DNA of 19,308 bases from CAVORB01 sp964395315 (GCA_964395315.1 CAYNBI010000074.1:1-19308); one strand, 5' to 3'. Positions 1 to 8,482 are shown, counted from the first letter of the stretch. Translations and numbers: made by a program. Notes: generated by a model from the letters alone, not told the origin.

Positions 1-59
1 ACTACACCAACCTCGCGGTGCATCTGGTGCTGGATGTTACCGGGTATTTGACCGAGTAA
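1..59 (+). CDS. C-terminal end of an unidentified protein (partial)
   Basis: The window opens inside a plus-strand reading frame (codons begin at base 3) that ends at a TAA at 57-59. The 18 visible residues read YTNLAVHLVLDVTGYLTE. The ending, hydrophobic residues then DVTGYL, resembles the 'DVxGYF' strands that close beta-sandwich repeats in many secreted bacterial proteins. That resemblance is the only clue to function, and most of the gene lies outside the window. It is the only plus-strand gene in the left half. No T-rich intrinsic terminator follows the stop. Confidence 0.5.
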   Translation, partial: YTNLAVHLVLDVTGYLTE

Positions 60-337
60 CAGGGCAGGCCCAGGCCTTGCGCTCGGTTTCAAGTTAGCGG
101 GAGATTACGACTGGCTGCAGGTCTCGGCCACTCCCCTGGTCTGCGCAACCATGCCCGCTCTCAGGTGGACCGCTCCTCGATGGTTCAAGGGCGTATTCTC
201 CCCTGGGGGTCGATCCGGGAGTGGCGATGTGAACGATCGGCGCGACAGGCAGCGCGCCAGACACGGACGCGAGCTCCATCCTCTCGGCTGGAAGTGAACG
301 AGCCGATTCGTTCCCTTCGATGGCGATACGCTTGGGC
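60..337. other. Intergenic region without a recognised gene
   Basis: This stretch lies between the end of the plus-strand partial gene and the end of the convergent zinc-ribbon gene. Open frames exist on both strands, as expected at this GC content. Their translations are rich in Arg, Pro and Ser, have no recognisable domain, and overlap the more convincing zinc-ribbon frame. A short imperfect GC-rich dyad around 63-80 lacks a T-run, so I do not call it a terminator. Confidence 0.4.
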
Positions 338-718
338 TTATCTCTGTCCGGCATCCAGTGCGGAAAGGGCGTGCATGCCGGCGAACGAGGGCTGCAGCTC
401 GGGTGGCTGGAGATGATCGCGGCGCGGCGGACGGCCGTGAAACTTGAATGCCTGGAGCCGCGCATAGCGGCCAAGCCATCGCAGCCGGCTCCATGACTCC
501 GAGGACCAGGGGCCCAGATGCTGGCGACGGTACCAGGCGACAATCCGCTCAGGGGTGAAGGGCGCCAGGCGGATCGCGGGCTCGGTGCTGGACCAGTCGC
601 CCAGCCAGCAGCATCCGGAACGGTAGGCGAGCGGCTGCGGCTGCTCGTTCGGGAACGGGCGCCAGCGCACCAGGGGGTCGCCGCAGCGGGGGCAGGCGTG
701 AAGGTCGTAGTCGGTCAT
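338..718 (-). CDS. Small Trp-rich zinc-ribbon protein, function unknown
   Basis: This predicted protein has 126 residues. The N-terminus has CPRC (C9, C12), and a Cys pair follows at C36-C37, together making a plausible four-cysteine zinc site. The middle (about 36-95) is unusually rich in aromatic residues, with many Trp in motifs such as CCWLGDW and AWYRRQHLGPW. The tail is basic and Pro-rich. No membrane segment or signal peptide is seen. The ATG at 718 is preferred because a GGAG lies 8 bases upstream; the frame stays open to 964, but that extension is low-complexity and would overlap the end of relA. The gene follows relA on the same strand after a 226-base gap, so cotranscription is possible but not shown. 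I do not recognise the family. The composition looks like real protein rather than a shadow frame. Confidence 0.6.
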   Translation of the reverse strand: MTDYDLHACPRCGDPLVRWRPFPNEQPQPLAYRSGCCWLGDWSSTEPAIRLAPFTPERIVAWYRRQHLGPWSSESWSRLRWLGRYARLQAFKFHGRPPRRDHLQPPELQPSFAGMHALSALDAGQR

Positions 719-944
719 GCGCTGGTCTCCAGGGCAAGGTGACCGACATGATCCGGGCATCCCGGGTCCCGGTTCGTGATGCCTTTCACGCTTCCATGCC
801 GCCGGCGATCCCGTCCAGCCATGAGAGTTCCAGGTCTCGCGAACGGCGCTTGTCGTCACGTGAGACCACGGCGAGCTTGTGCCTGCGGGGAGTTCGACCG
901 GGCGGAGTGGGGTCTGAGGTCGCGCCGACGCATCGCGCCTGTGG

Positions 945-3158
945 TCAGTTCGGGCGGCGCACATCCAGGACGTCGGGAATGTGCCCGAGCTTGATCAGGA
1001 TGTGGTCGAGCTGATCCATGTCTTTCACCTCGACCGTGAAGCGCATGGTCGCGCGGTCAGTGCGGCGGTCGGACATGGTGTTGACCCCGACGACGTCTAT
1101 ATCCTCGTCGGAGAACACCGACGAGACGTCCCGCAGCAGGCCCTTGCGGTCCGCGGCCAGCACCAGGATGTCCACCGCGTAGGCGTTCTCGGCGGGCTGG
1201 TCGGCCCAGTTCACGTCGAGCAGCCGCGCCTGCTCCGGCGCCGGCATCTTGCGCAGGTTGCGGCAGTCGCGGCGGTGGACGGTGACGCCGCGGCCGCGGG
1301 TGATGAAGCCGACAATGGGGTCGTAGGGAACCGGCTTGCAGCACTGGGCCATGTGGGTCATGAGGTCGTCCACGCCCTCGACCACGACCTCGGGACGGTC
1401 GCCGTGCACTTTTCTGGTCCTGCTCGGCGCCTTGGTCTTCAGCTCCGGTTCCTTGCGCTCCTCCGTCTTGGGCTCGCCTACCATGCGCGCGACCTGACCG
1501 ACCGCGAGCTCGCCGCGGCCGAGCGCGGCCAGCACGTCGTCTCCCCGGTGAAAATTGTAGCGGCGGCCGATCTCGTCCAGTTGGGGCCGTTCCTCGATGC
1601 CGAGTCGCGCGAGCTCCTTTTCCAGCAGGACCTTGCCCTCGCTGACGTAACGGTCGTAGTCGAGCTGCTTGAACCACTGGCGAATCCGGTTGCGTGCCTT
1701 GGAGGTGGTGATGTAGCCGTGGTGCGGGCTCAGCCAGTCGCGGCTGGGCGTGGCGTTCTTCTGGGTGAGGATCTCCACCGTCTGACCGCTGACAAGCGGC
1801 TGGTTGAGGGGGACGATGCGCCCGTCGATGCGGGCGCCGCGGCAGCGGTTGCCGATCTCGGAATGGATGCTGTAGGCGAAGTCGAGCGGCGTCGCCCCCG
1901 TGGGCAGCTCGATCACCTTGGACTGCGGGGTGAGCACGTAGATATGGGCCGGCGAGAGGCCGCACTTGATCTGATCGTCCAATGCGCCACGGCCGTCGTC
2001 CTTGCGCTCGAGCCAGTTGCGCATGTTTACCACGCGGCGCTGAAACTCAGCGTCGTGGGCACGGCTCTCCTTGTATGCCCAGTGGGCCGCGACCCCGAGC
2101 TCGGCGTCGCGGTGCATCTGCCGGGTGCGAATCTGCACCTCGAGCGGCTTGCCCTCGGGTCCGATGACCGCCGTGTGCAGGGAGCGGTAGAGGTTGCCCT
2201 TGGGGGTGGCGATGTAGTCGTCGAACTCCTGCGGGATGTGCGCCCAGAGGCCGTGGACGATGCCGAGGGCGGCGTAGCAGGAGGCGATGTCGTCCACCAA
2301 GACGCGCACGGCCCGCAGGTCGAAAATCTGCTCGATGTCGACGTTCTTGCGCTGCATCTTGCGCCAGATGCTGAAGATGTGCTTGGGGCGACCGGTGATC
2401 TCGGCCTCGATGCCGGCCTCTGAAAATTTCTGGTGGAGGGTGCCGATCACGTTGGCGATGTAGGCCTCGCGGCTGGCCCTTCTGCCATCGAGCAGCTTGG
2501 CGATGCGCTTGTACTCTGCGGGCTCCAGGTAGCGCAGACTGAGGTCCTCGAGCTCCCACTTGACCTGCCACACGCCCAGCCGGTTCGCCAGCGGGGCGTA
2601 GACGCGCTGGCTGTCGCGGGCGATCTTGCGCCGGCGCGCCTCGTCCAGATGCTTGATGCTGCGCATCAGGTGCAGGCGCTCCGCTAGCACCACCAGGACC
2701 ACGCGCACGTCCTCGGCGATGCCGAGGAGTAGCCGGCGCAGGTTCTCTTCGTGCTGGTTCTGGTCCTTGTCCGCGATCACCGCGTCGACGTTGGCGATCT
2801 GGTCGATGCGCGCGAGATCGGCGACCATGCGGGCGATGCCCGGACCGAAGCGCTCGCTGATCTGCTCCTCGGTGACGTCCGTGCGCCCGAGACACCCGTT
2901 CAGGAGCGCCGCGACGATGGTCTGCGCGTCCATCCGCAACTGGACCAGGATATCGGCGCAGGAGAGCAGGTGCCGGACTTGGGGCTCGCCGGTCTCCAGG
3001 GTCTGCCCGCCACGGCAATGCACCAGCAGATCGCAGGCGTCGGCGATGCGCGCGCGGTCGTCGCCCGGGTAATTCTCGGGCAGGGCGGCGAGCCAGTGCC
3101 TTGCGACGGCTTGCTCGTCCTGCTCGTCCTGCGGGAGGTTGTAGACCGGCTTGACCAT
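945..3158 (-). CDS. relA: RelA, monofunctional (p)ppGpp synthetase
   Basis: The 737-residue product is a full-length RelA/SpoT-family enzyme that transfers pyrophosphate from ATP to GTP or GDP when uncharged tRNA stalls ribosomes. Domain order is a pseudo-hydrolase domain (about 35-190), the synthetase (about 235-365, with ITGRPKHIFSIWRKM at 254-268), a TGS domain (about 405-465), a zinc-finger region with HMAQCCKP (C606, C607), and a C-terminal ACT domain (about 660-735). The synthetase carries EFDD at 311-314, the EXDD signature of synthesis-only RelA; bifunctional enzymes have RXKD here. The hydrolase HDxxED position reads NGCLGR (87-92), so hydrolysis should be lost and a separate SpoT is expected elsewhere. 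The start lies 49 bases after the DUF1015 stop, suggesting cotranscription. A purine-rich AAGGGGG lies rather far upstream of the ATG, so the start is likely but not certain. Confidence 0.96.
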   Translation of the reverse strand: MVKPVYNLPQDEQDEQAVARHWLAALPENYPGDDRARIADACDLLVHCRGGQTLETGEPQVRHLLSCADILVQLRMDAQTIVAALLNGCLGRTDVTEEQISERFGPGIARMVADLARIDQIANVDAVIADKDQNQHEENLRRLLLGIAEDVRVVLVVLAERLHLMRSIKHLDEARRRKIARDSQRVYAPLANRLGVWQVKWELEDLSLRYLEPAEYKRIAKLLDGRRASREAYIANVIGTLHQKFSEAGIEAEITGRPKHIFSIWRKMQRKNVDIEQIFDLRAVRVLVDDIASCYAALGIVHGLWAHIPQEFDDYIATPKGNLYRSLHTAVIGPEGKPLEVQIRTRQMHRDAELGVAAHWAYKESRAHDAEFQRRVVNMRNWLERKDDGRGALDDQIKCGLSPAHIYVLTPQSKVIELPTGATPLDFAYSIHSEIGNRCRGARIDGRIVPLNQPLVSGQTVEILTQKNATPSRDWLSPHHGYITTSKARNRIRQWFKQLDYDRYVSEGKVLLEKELARLGIEERPQLDEIGRRYNFHRGDDVLAALGRGELAVGQVARMVGEPKTEERKEPELKTKAPSRTRKVHGDRPEVVVEGVDDLMTHMAQCCKPVPYDPIVGFITRGRGVTVHRRDCRNLRKMPAPEQARLLDVNWADQPAENAYAVDILVLAADRKGLLRDVSSVFSDEDIDVVGVNTMSDRRTDRATMRFTVEVKDMDQLDHILIKLGHIPDVLDVRRPN

Positions 3159-3207
3159 GGGTTGAGTGTAACCCCCTTCCGCGCGCGGGGGGGCGGATTG
3201 GCCGCGG

Positions 3208-4446
3208 TCAGTCGATCACATGGCTGACGAGTCCGTCCGCCAGCTTGGGCTCGAACCAGGTCGATTTGGGGGGCATCACCTCGCCCGCATCCGCCACCGC
3301 CATCAGCTCTTCCATGCGCGTGGGATGCAGCGAGAAGGCGACCCGCATCCCGCCCTCGTCGACGCGGCGCGCCAGTCCGTCCAGACCGCGGATGCCGCCG
3401 ACGAAGCCGATGCGATCGTCGCGCCGGGGATCGACGATGCCGAGGATGGGCTCGATGAGGTTGTCCTGCAGCAGGCTCACGTCGAGACGTCCGACCGGAT
3501 CGTCCCAAGGGATGCGGTGCTGGTCGAGGGTCAGACGGTACCAGCTCCAGTCCAGGTACATGCCGAACTCGGCCAGCCGAGACGGTCTCACCGGCTCCTG
3601 GCTGCGCTCGACCCGGAACGGGACCCGCACCCGCGCGAGGAAGGTCTCGGCGTCGAGTCCGTGAAGGTCGTTCACGACCCGGTTGTAGTCCAGGATCTGC
3701 ATCTGGTCGTGCGGGAAGATCACGGACAGGAAGTAGTTGTAGGCCTCCTCTCCGGTGTGGTCGGGATTGGCCTCACGGCGCGCCGCCGCCACGCGGGAGG
3801 CGGCGGCCGACCGATGGTGGCCGTCGGCGACGTAGAGGGCGCCGAGCCGCTCGAAGGCGTCCGAGAGCCGCTCGGTCGTGGCCTTGTCCGCCACCACCCA
3901 GAGCTGGTGGCGCACCCCGTCGGCGGTGATGTCGACTTCCGGCTCCGCGTCGCTCTGGGCGGCGAGGATATCGTCGACCTCCGGCGTGCTGCGGTAGACC
4001 AGAAACACGGGGCCGGTCTGGGCATTGAGGGCGTCGATCTGGCGTACCCGGTCGTCCTCCTTCACCGGGCGGGTGAACTCGTGCTTCTTGATGCGATCGG
4101 CGTCGTAGGCGGCCACCGAGGCGGCGGCGACCAGGCCTGTCTGCACGTGGCCGCCCATGGTGAGCCGATAGACGTAGTAGCGCGGCGACTGGTCGCGCAC
4201 CAGCACCCCTTCCGCAATCATGCGGTCGAGGTTCTCGCGCGCCTTGGCGTAAACCTCCGGGGCATAGGGATCGGTGCCCTCGGGCAGGTCCACCTCCGGG
4301 CGGGAGATATGCAGGAAGCTCCACGGGCGGTCGCGCACCATATCCCGCGCTTCCGCGGCGCTCATCACGTCGTAGGGCGGGGCGGCTACGTCCGCGGCGC
4401 GTCCCGGGGCGGGGCGCAGGCCGGGGAAGGGCTTGATCAGGGGCAT
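3208..4446 (-). CDS. DUF1015 family protein
   Basis: The 412-residue product matches the DUF1015 family (COG4198-type proteins). It has PFPGLRP near the N-terminus, APPYDV at 22-27, the central VADGHHRSAA with DGHHR at 208-212, and the hallmark MPPKSTWFEPK at 391-401 near the end. No signal peptide or membrane segment is seen, so it is probably cytoplasmic. The family's biochemical role is not settled. The DGHHR signature recalls the ParB/sulfiredoxin-like fold, which includes free-serine kinases of the SerK/SbnI type; a link to serine metabolism is inference only. The ATG at 4446 is chosen because AAGG lies 7 bases upstream. An in-frame TTG at 4461 has no such site and would itself overlap the ribosome binding site. 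The gene sits between the amino-acid-binding protein gene (69-base gap) and relA (49-base gap). Confidence 0.9.
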   Translation of the reverse strand: MPLIKPFPGLRPAPGRAADVAAPPYDVMSAAEARDMVRDRPWSFLHISRPEVDLPEGTDPYAPEVYAKARENLDRMIAEGVLVRDQSPRYYVYRLTMGGHVQTGLVAAASVAAYDADRIKKHEFTRPVKEDDRVRQIDALNAQTGPVFLVYRSTPEVDDILAAQSDAEPEVDITADGVRHQLWVVADKATTERLSDAFERLGALYVADGHHRSAAASRVAAARREANPDHTGEEAYNYFLSVIFPHDQMQILDYNRVVNDLHGLDAETFLARVRVPFRVERSQEPVRPSRLAEFGMYLDWSWYRLTLDQHRIPWDDPVGRLDVSLLQDNLIEPILGIVDPRRDDRIGFVGGIRGLDGLARRVDEGGMRVAFSLHPTRMEELMAVADAGEVMPPKSTWFEPKLADGLVSHVID

Positions 4447-4515
4447 AGTGGGACCTTCCAAATCGGAGTTTGGGACGCGGATGGCGGCGCCGACCCCTTG
4501 TCCGCGCCGGGACCG

Positions 4516-5535
4516 CTAACGCGCCGGCGGGGCATAGAGCAGGCCGCCGTCGTTCCACAGCGCGTTCAGCCCGCGCTTGATCTTCAACGGAGATTGGGCG
4601 CCCAGGTTGCGATCGAAAATCTCCGCGTAGTTGCCCACCTGTTTGATCGCCCGCTGGCTCCAGCCGGGCTCCAGGTCCAGCAGCTTGGCGGAGCTCCCGT
4701 CGAGGTCCAGCAGCAGGCGCGCCTCGTCGCTCTGGGCTTGCTCGGCGGCGCGCTCGACATTGGCGGAGCCGATGCCGAGCTCCTCGGCGTCGATCAGTGT
4801 GAACAGGGTCCAGCGCACGATGTCCAGCCAGCGGGCGTCGCCCTTGCGCACCGCCGGGCTGAGCGGCTCCTTGGAGATGATCTCGGGCAGGATGCGGTGG
4901 GCGCGGGGGTCCGTCAGCCCGCCGCGCACGGAATGGAGCTGGGACTGATCCGTGGTGAGCGCGTCGCACTTGCCGTCGAGATAGGCCGCCCTGGCCGCGC
5001 GCTCAGTCTGGAATGTCTCCAGCTGCAGCTCCATACGATGGCGTGCGAAGTAGCGGCGGGCGTTGTCAGGGCCGGTGGAGTCCGCCACGGCGCAGATGCG
5101 CTTGCCGCCGAGCTCCAGGGTGCTCATCAGCCCGGAGTCGCGAGGCACCATGAAGCCCTGTCCGTCGAAGTAGAGAACTCCGACGAAGGTCATGTCGTGA
5201 CCGAGGTCGCGGGCGAGGGTCCAGGTGGTGTTGCGCGAGAGCAGATCGATGCGTCCCGCGCGCAGGGCGTCCAGGCGCTCGGCGGTGGAGAGCGGGACGA
5301 GCTCGACCTTCCCCGCGTCTCCAAGCACTGCGGCGGCCACTGCGCGGCAGAAGTCCACGTCGAGCCCGCTCCAGGCGCCGCCCTCGTCGCGGTAGGAGAG
5401 CCCGGGCACCTCGCCGTTCACCCCGCAGCGCAGGCTGCCGCGCTCCTTGACTTCATCCAGGGTGGCGGCGACGGTCGTCTGCGCCAGCGCGCCGGCGAGC
5501 ACCATGCCCAGGAGCCGATTGATGCCAAGTCTCAT
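4516..5535 (-). CDS. AapJ-like amino-acid ABC transporter substrate-binding protein (orphan)
   Basis: The 339-residue product is a periplasmic binding protein of the general L-amino acid (AapJ) type. A basic N-terminus and hydrophobic stretch (1-22, ending TTVA) form a Sec signal peptide. The mature part has the family pattern: RGSLRCGVNG, GLSYRDEGGAWSGLDVDFCRAVAAAVLGD, RIDLLSRNTTWT, TDQSQL, a tail with GWSQRAIKQVGNYAEIFDRN, and a C-terminal LYAPP. In classical operons AapJ delivers broad-range L-amino acids to the AapQM permease and AapP ATPase, but no such genes are adjacent. The nearby YbbP/YbbA belong to a different exporter-like class and are not plausible partners. The ATG at 5535 has GAGG 8 bases upstream. 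The gene is 52 bases after the DUF2782 gene and 69 bases before the DUF1015 gene. Confidence 0.93.
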   Translation of the reverse strand: MRLGINRLLGMVLAGALAQTTVAATLDEVKERGSLRCGVNGEVPGLSYRDEGGAWSGLDVDFCRAVAAAVLGDAGKVELVPLSTAERLDALRAGRIDLLSRNTTWTLARDLGHDMTFVGVLYFDGQGFMVPRDSGLMSTLELGGKRICAVADSTGPDNARRYFARHRMELQLETFQTERAARAAYLDGKCDALTTDQSQLHSVRGGLTDPRAHRILPEIISKEPLSPAVRKGDARWLDIVRWTLFTLIDAEELGIGSANVERAAEQAQSDEARLLLDLDGSSAKLLDLEPGWSQRAIKQVGNYAEIFDRNLGAQSPLKIKRGLNALWNDGGLLYAPPAR

Positions 5536-5587
5536 TGGGGTGTCCTCGGTTGAATCTGTCTCGCTCGTTCGTCGGGGGGGCGGCCCT

Positions 5588-5905
5588 CTACCAGCTGAGC
5601 AGGGTCCACTGCGGCACCTTTTGCTCGAGTCCGTCGGAGCCGCGGTTCATGGCCATGTCGCCGGAGCCGTCCTCATCCACCAGGTAGTAGGGGGCGCCGA
5701 CGGTGGGGGTGATCTTGATCATGTACAGGTTGTTGTTGACCCGGTACTCCTCCACCACCCGGTTCTCGTGCTCCTTGAGGGTGACCGAGGGCGCGTAGTC
5801 GCTGTCCTGCACACTGAGGTCGAGGCTCGAGATGTCGCGGCAGAGCGCCGGACGCGCGGCGATGGCGGCGAGCGCGAGGGCGAGAAGGCGTGGGAAGCTG
5901 GTCAT
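5588..5905 (-). CDS. DUF2782 small exported protein
   Basis: The 105-residue product begins with a hydrophobic signal peptide (about 1-22, ending RPALC), followed by a compact domain of about 80 residues. The motif EEYRVNNNLYMIKITPTVG, then PYYLVDEDGSGDM, is the characteristic core of DUF2782, a family found mainly in gammaproteobacteria, with no established function. The cysteine at position 22 could be a lipobox remnant (ARPALC), but the residues before it do not fit a classical lipobox, so I predict a soluble periplasmic form. No good Shine-Dalgarno sequence precedes the ATG. The gene lies 87 bases after ybbP and 52 bases before the amino-acid-binding protein, on the same strand. Confidence 0.88.
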   Translation of the reverse strand: MTSFPRLLALALAAIAARPALCRDISSLDLSVQDSDYAPSVTLKEHENRVVEEYRVNNNLYMIKITPTVGAPYYLVDEDGSGDMAMNRGSDGLEQKVPQWTLLSW

Positions 5906-5992
5906 GAACTAGGCCGGAGAAGCTCGAAAACGGCCGGTATGGTAGCAGGAAGGGCGGTCCCGGGCGAACCCGGGGGCCAATAGCCGGCGCGT

Positions 5993-8482
5993 TCAGTCGG
6001 CGCGGCGCAGGGTTTGCAGGGGCGGGCGCACGAGCAGCGGGTAGGTGGCCAGGGTGCCCGCGGCGCCGATCAGGAGGCCGCTGCCGAGGACGCCCGTCAC
6101 CCACAGCCAGGGGTTGAAGGAGAAGGTGAGGCCGAACAGCTCGCGGGCGAGCACCAGGCCCGTCAGCTCCGCGAACACCGAGGCGAGGAGTCCCGCGAGC
6201 AGGCCCGCCGCGGTGAACTCGACCGCCAGGCTGCCCAGCAGCTGGCCGCGGCCGGCGCCGAGGGTACGCAGCACGCCGTGCTCGGAGCGCCGCTCCTCCA
6301 GGCTCGCCTGGATTCCGGCGTACATCACCAGCATGCCTGCCGCAAGCGTGAACAGGAACACGAACTCCACGGCCGCGACGCCGCGGTCCATGACTTGACG
6401 AACCTGCGCCATCAGGGCGTTGACGTCGAACAGGGTCACGCTGGGAAAGGCGCGCACCAGATCGGGGATCAGCGCGGCGCGCTCCTGGGGCAGATGGAAG
6501 CTGGTGACGTAGGTCGCCGCCTCCCCGCCGAGGAGGGAGCGCGGGGCGATGACGAAGAAGTTGACGTTGAAGCTGTCCCACTGAACCTCGCGCAGGCTGG
6601 TGACCCGTGCCTCTACCTCGCGGCCGGAGACCCAGAAGGTGAGACGGTCGCCGAGCCCCAGACCGAGGGTCGCCGCCAGCCCTTCTTCCACCGAGAACTG
6701 GGGCGGCGCCTGTGGCTCCTCCCACCAGCGCCCGGCTACGATGCGGTTGTCGGCCTGGGGGTGGTCGCTCCAGCTCAGGTTGAACTCGCGGGCGGCGAGG
6801 CGCTGGGCGCGTGGATCGACGTATGACTCCGGGTCCACCTCGCTTTCGTTGATGCGGAGCAGACGCCCCCGGATCATGGGAAACAGCCCCGATCCCTGGA
6901 TCTCGTTGTCGCGGAAGAACGCCTGCAAAGGCTCTACCTCGTGCGGCTGGACGTTGATCAGGAAGTGGTTGGGGGCGCCTGGGGGGAGGCTCTCCTGCCA
7001 GGTGCGAAGCAGGTCCACGCGCACGATCGCGAGCAGCAGCAGGGCGAGAATGCCAATCCCGAAACCAGCGATCTGCAGCACCGCGCCGGCCGGCCGCCGC
7101 GCCAGCGCCGCGAGCCCGAGACGCCAGATGCCGCGCGCGCGCCCAGCGATCCGGCCGGCGAAGGCGACCAGCAGCGCGACCGCGCCGATCAGGGTGATCA
7201 GCGCGCCGGCGACCCCGGCGAGCAGCTTCCAGGCCAGGCCCGGGTCGCCCGCTTGCCAGAAGATCAGGAGCGCGAGGGCGACCGCCGCGGCGCCCACGGC
7301 CACAGCCGCCGAGGTCCCGGGGGTGCCGAGGTCGCGGCGAATCGCCCGCAGCGGCGGCACGCCGGTGAGCTGCAGCAGCGGCGGCAGGGCGAAGCCGAGC
7401 AGGGTCACCAGTCCGGTGACCAGGCCCACCGCGACCGGCGCCGGCGACGGCGTGGGCAGCTCGGGTCCGAACCAGCCCGCCAGCATCCGCGCGACGCCGG
7501 CCTGCGAGACGTACCCGAGCAGGCTGCCGATCAGGCTCGCCGCCAGCCCGAACACCAGCAGGCGCAGGAGAAAGACCTGGGTTAGCAGGTGGCGGGGGGC
7601 GCCGAGGCAGCGCATGACGGCTACAGCGTCGATCTGGCGTTCGACCAGGCGCCGGCTGGCGAGCGCGATGGCGGCGCCTGCGACCAGCAGGGTCACCAGG
7701 GTCGCCAGGTGCAGGAAACGACTCGCCCGGTCTACCGCGGAGGCGAACTCGGGCCGCGCCTCGCGTGCGTCCAAGAGGCCGGTGTTCGCCGGCAGAGCGG
7801 CTTCGAACTGCCGCTTTAAACGGTCGATCGCGGCTGTATCGCCGGCGGCGAGCAGCCGGTAGCGCACCCGGCTCGCAGGCGTGACCAACCCGGTGCGCGG
7901 AAGGTCGGCGGTGCTGATCATCACCCGCGGCGCGAGCTGGAACAGGCTGCCGCCGCGGTCCGGCTCATAGGCGATGACCTTGCCGACCTTCAGCTTGGTC
8001 TCGCCCAGCCCGAGCAGGTCTCCGGGCTTGGCGCCCAGCAGGTGGAGCAGGCGGGACTCGAGCCACAGCTCGCCGGGCGGCGGGCCTTGTTCCGCGCGCT
8101 CCGCCGGGGCCGCATGGTCCGCCTGTGTCCGCAGCTCGCCGCGCAGTGGATAGGCGCTGTCCACTGCCTTGACCTGGACCAGCTGCGGGCCGTCGGCGCC
8201 CAGGACGACGCTCGGGAACTCCAGGGTGCGGGCGGTTTGCAGCCCCAGGGATCGTGCCTGCTGCTCGAGGGCGTCCGGGATGGGTGCGGATCCGTCCAGT
8301 ACCAGGTCGGCGGCGATCAGCTCGCCGCCCTGGCGCTGCATGGCCTTCTCGATGCGGTCGGTGAAGAACCCGACCCCAGTGATTGCGGCCACGGTCAGCA
8401 CCAGGGCTGCGGTCAGCAGGTGGAGCTCTCCGCTGCGCCATTCCTGCCCGAGCAGCCGCAGCCCGATGCGCCAGGCCCTCAC
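5993..8482 (-). CDS. ybbP: YbbP-type ABC transporter permease (FtsX family)
   Basis: The 829-residue product is a large FtsX/MacB-like permease. I count ten hydrophobic segments: one near 20-42, four between about 255 and 370, two around 390-445, one near 470-490, and three in the last 140 residues. They flank two large periplasmic regions (about 45-250 and 495-690). This ten-helix, duplicated FtsX layout fits YbbP. Such transporters usually extract or move lipid-linked or hydrophobic substrates by mechanotransmission rather than importing solutes; the substrate here is unknown. Translation is coupled to ybbA: the start codon is a GTG whose bases overlap the ybbA stop (GTGA), with GGAG 8 bases upstream inside ybbA. 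Divergent tesA next to ybbA-ybbP is the same arrangement as in Escherichia coli, which supports the naming and suggests a role in lipid handling. Confidence 0.93.
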   Translation of the reverse strand: MRAWRIGLRLLGQEWRSGELHLLTAALVLTVAAITGVGFFTDRIEKAMQRQGGELIAADLVLDGSAPIPDALEQQARSLGLQTARTLEFPSVVLGADGPQLVQVKAVDSAYPLRGELRTQADHAAPAERAEQGPPPGELWLESRLLHLLGAKPGDLLGLGETKLKVGKVIAYEPDRGGSLFQLAPRVMISTADLPRTGLVTPASRVRYRLLAAGDTAAIDRLKRQFEAALPANTGLLDAREARPEFASAVDRASRFLHLATLVTLLVAGAAIALASRRLVERQIDAVAVMRCLGAPRHLLTQVFLLRLLVFGLAASLIGSLLGYVSQAGVARMLAGWFGPELPTPSPAPVAVGLVTGLVTLLGFALPPLLQLTGVPPLRAIRRDLGTPGTSAAVAVGAAAVALALLIFWQAGDPGLAWKLLAGVAGALITLIGAVALLVAFAGRIAGRARGIWRLGLAALARRPAGAVLQIAGFGIGILALLLLAIVRVDLLRTWQESLPPGAPNHFLINVQPHEVEPLQAFFRDNEIQGSGLFPMIRGRLLRINESEVDPESYVDPRAQRLAAREFNLSWSDHPQADNRIVAGRWWEEPQAPPQFSVEEGLAATLGLGLGDRLTFWVSGREVEARVTSLREVQWDSFNVNFFVIAPRSLLGGEAATYVTSFHLPQERAALIPDLVRAFPSVTLFDVNALMAQVRQVMDRGVAAVEFVFLFTLAAGMLVMYAGIQASLEERRSEHGVLRTLGAGRGQLLGSLAVEFTAAGLLAGLLASVFAELTGLVLARELFGLTFSFNPWLWVTGVLGSGLLIGAAGTLATYPLLVRPPLQTLRRAD

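Noticed and set aside
754..769. Small CCGGG-CAT-CCCGG hairpin downstream of relA
   Set aside because: Only five base pairs with a three-base loop and no T-run; common by chance in such GC-rich sequence and nearly 180 bases from the relA stop.
719..964. N-terminal extension of the zinc-ribbon frame up to 964
   Set aside because: The added 82 residues are low-complexity and overlap the end of relA, whereas the ATG at 718 has a well-spaced GGAG.
981..2423. Plus-strand open frame antisense to relA
   Set aside because: Same artefact of high GC; its composition is that of a shadow frame and the opposite strand encodes complete RelA domains.
3220..5553. A very long plus-strand open frame (777 codons) antisense to the DUF1015 and amino-acid-binding protein genes
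   Set aside because: It is a by-product of the third-position GC bias of the real minus-strand genes. The translation is Val/Ala/Gly/His/Arg-rich with no recognisable domain, while the minus strand encodes two clear families with ribosome binding sites.
5584..5605. tRNA D-arm lookalike (CTCTACCAGCTGAGCAGG, opposite strand)
   Set aside because: It is the end of the DUF2782 coding sequence, including its TAG stop. No anticodon arm, T-arm or acceptor stem can be built around it.
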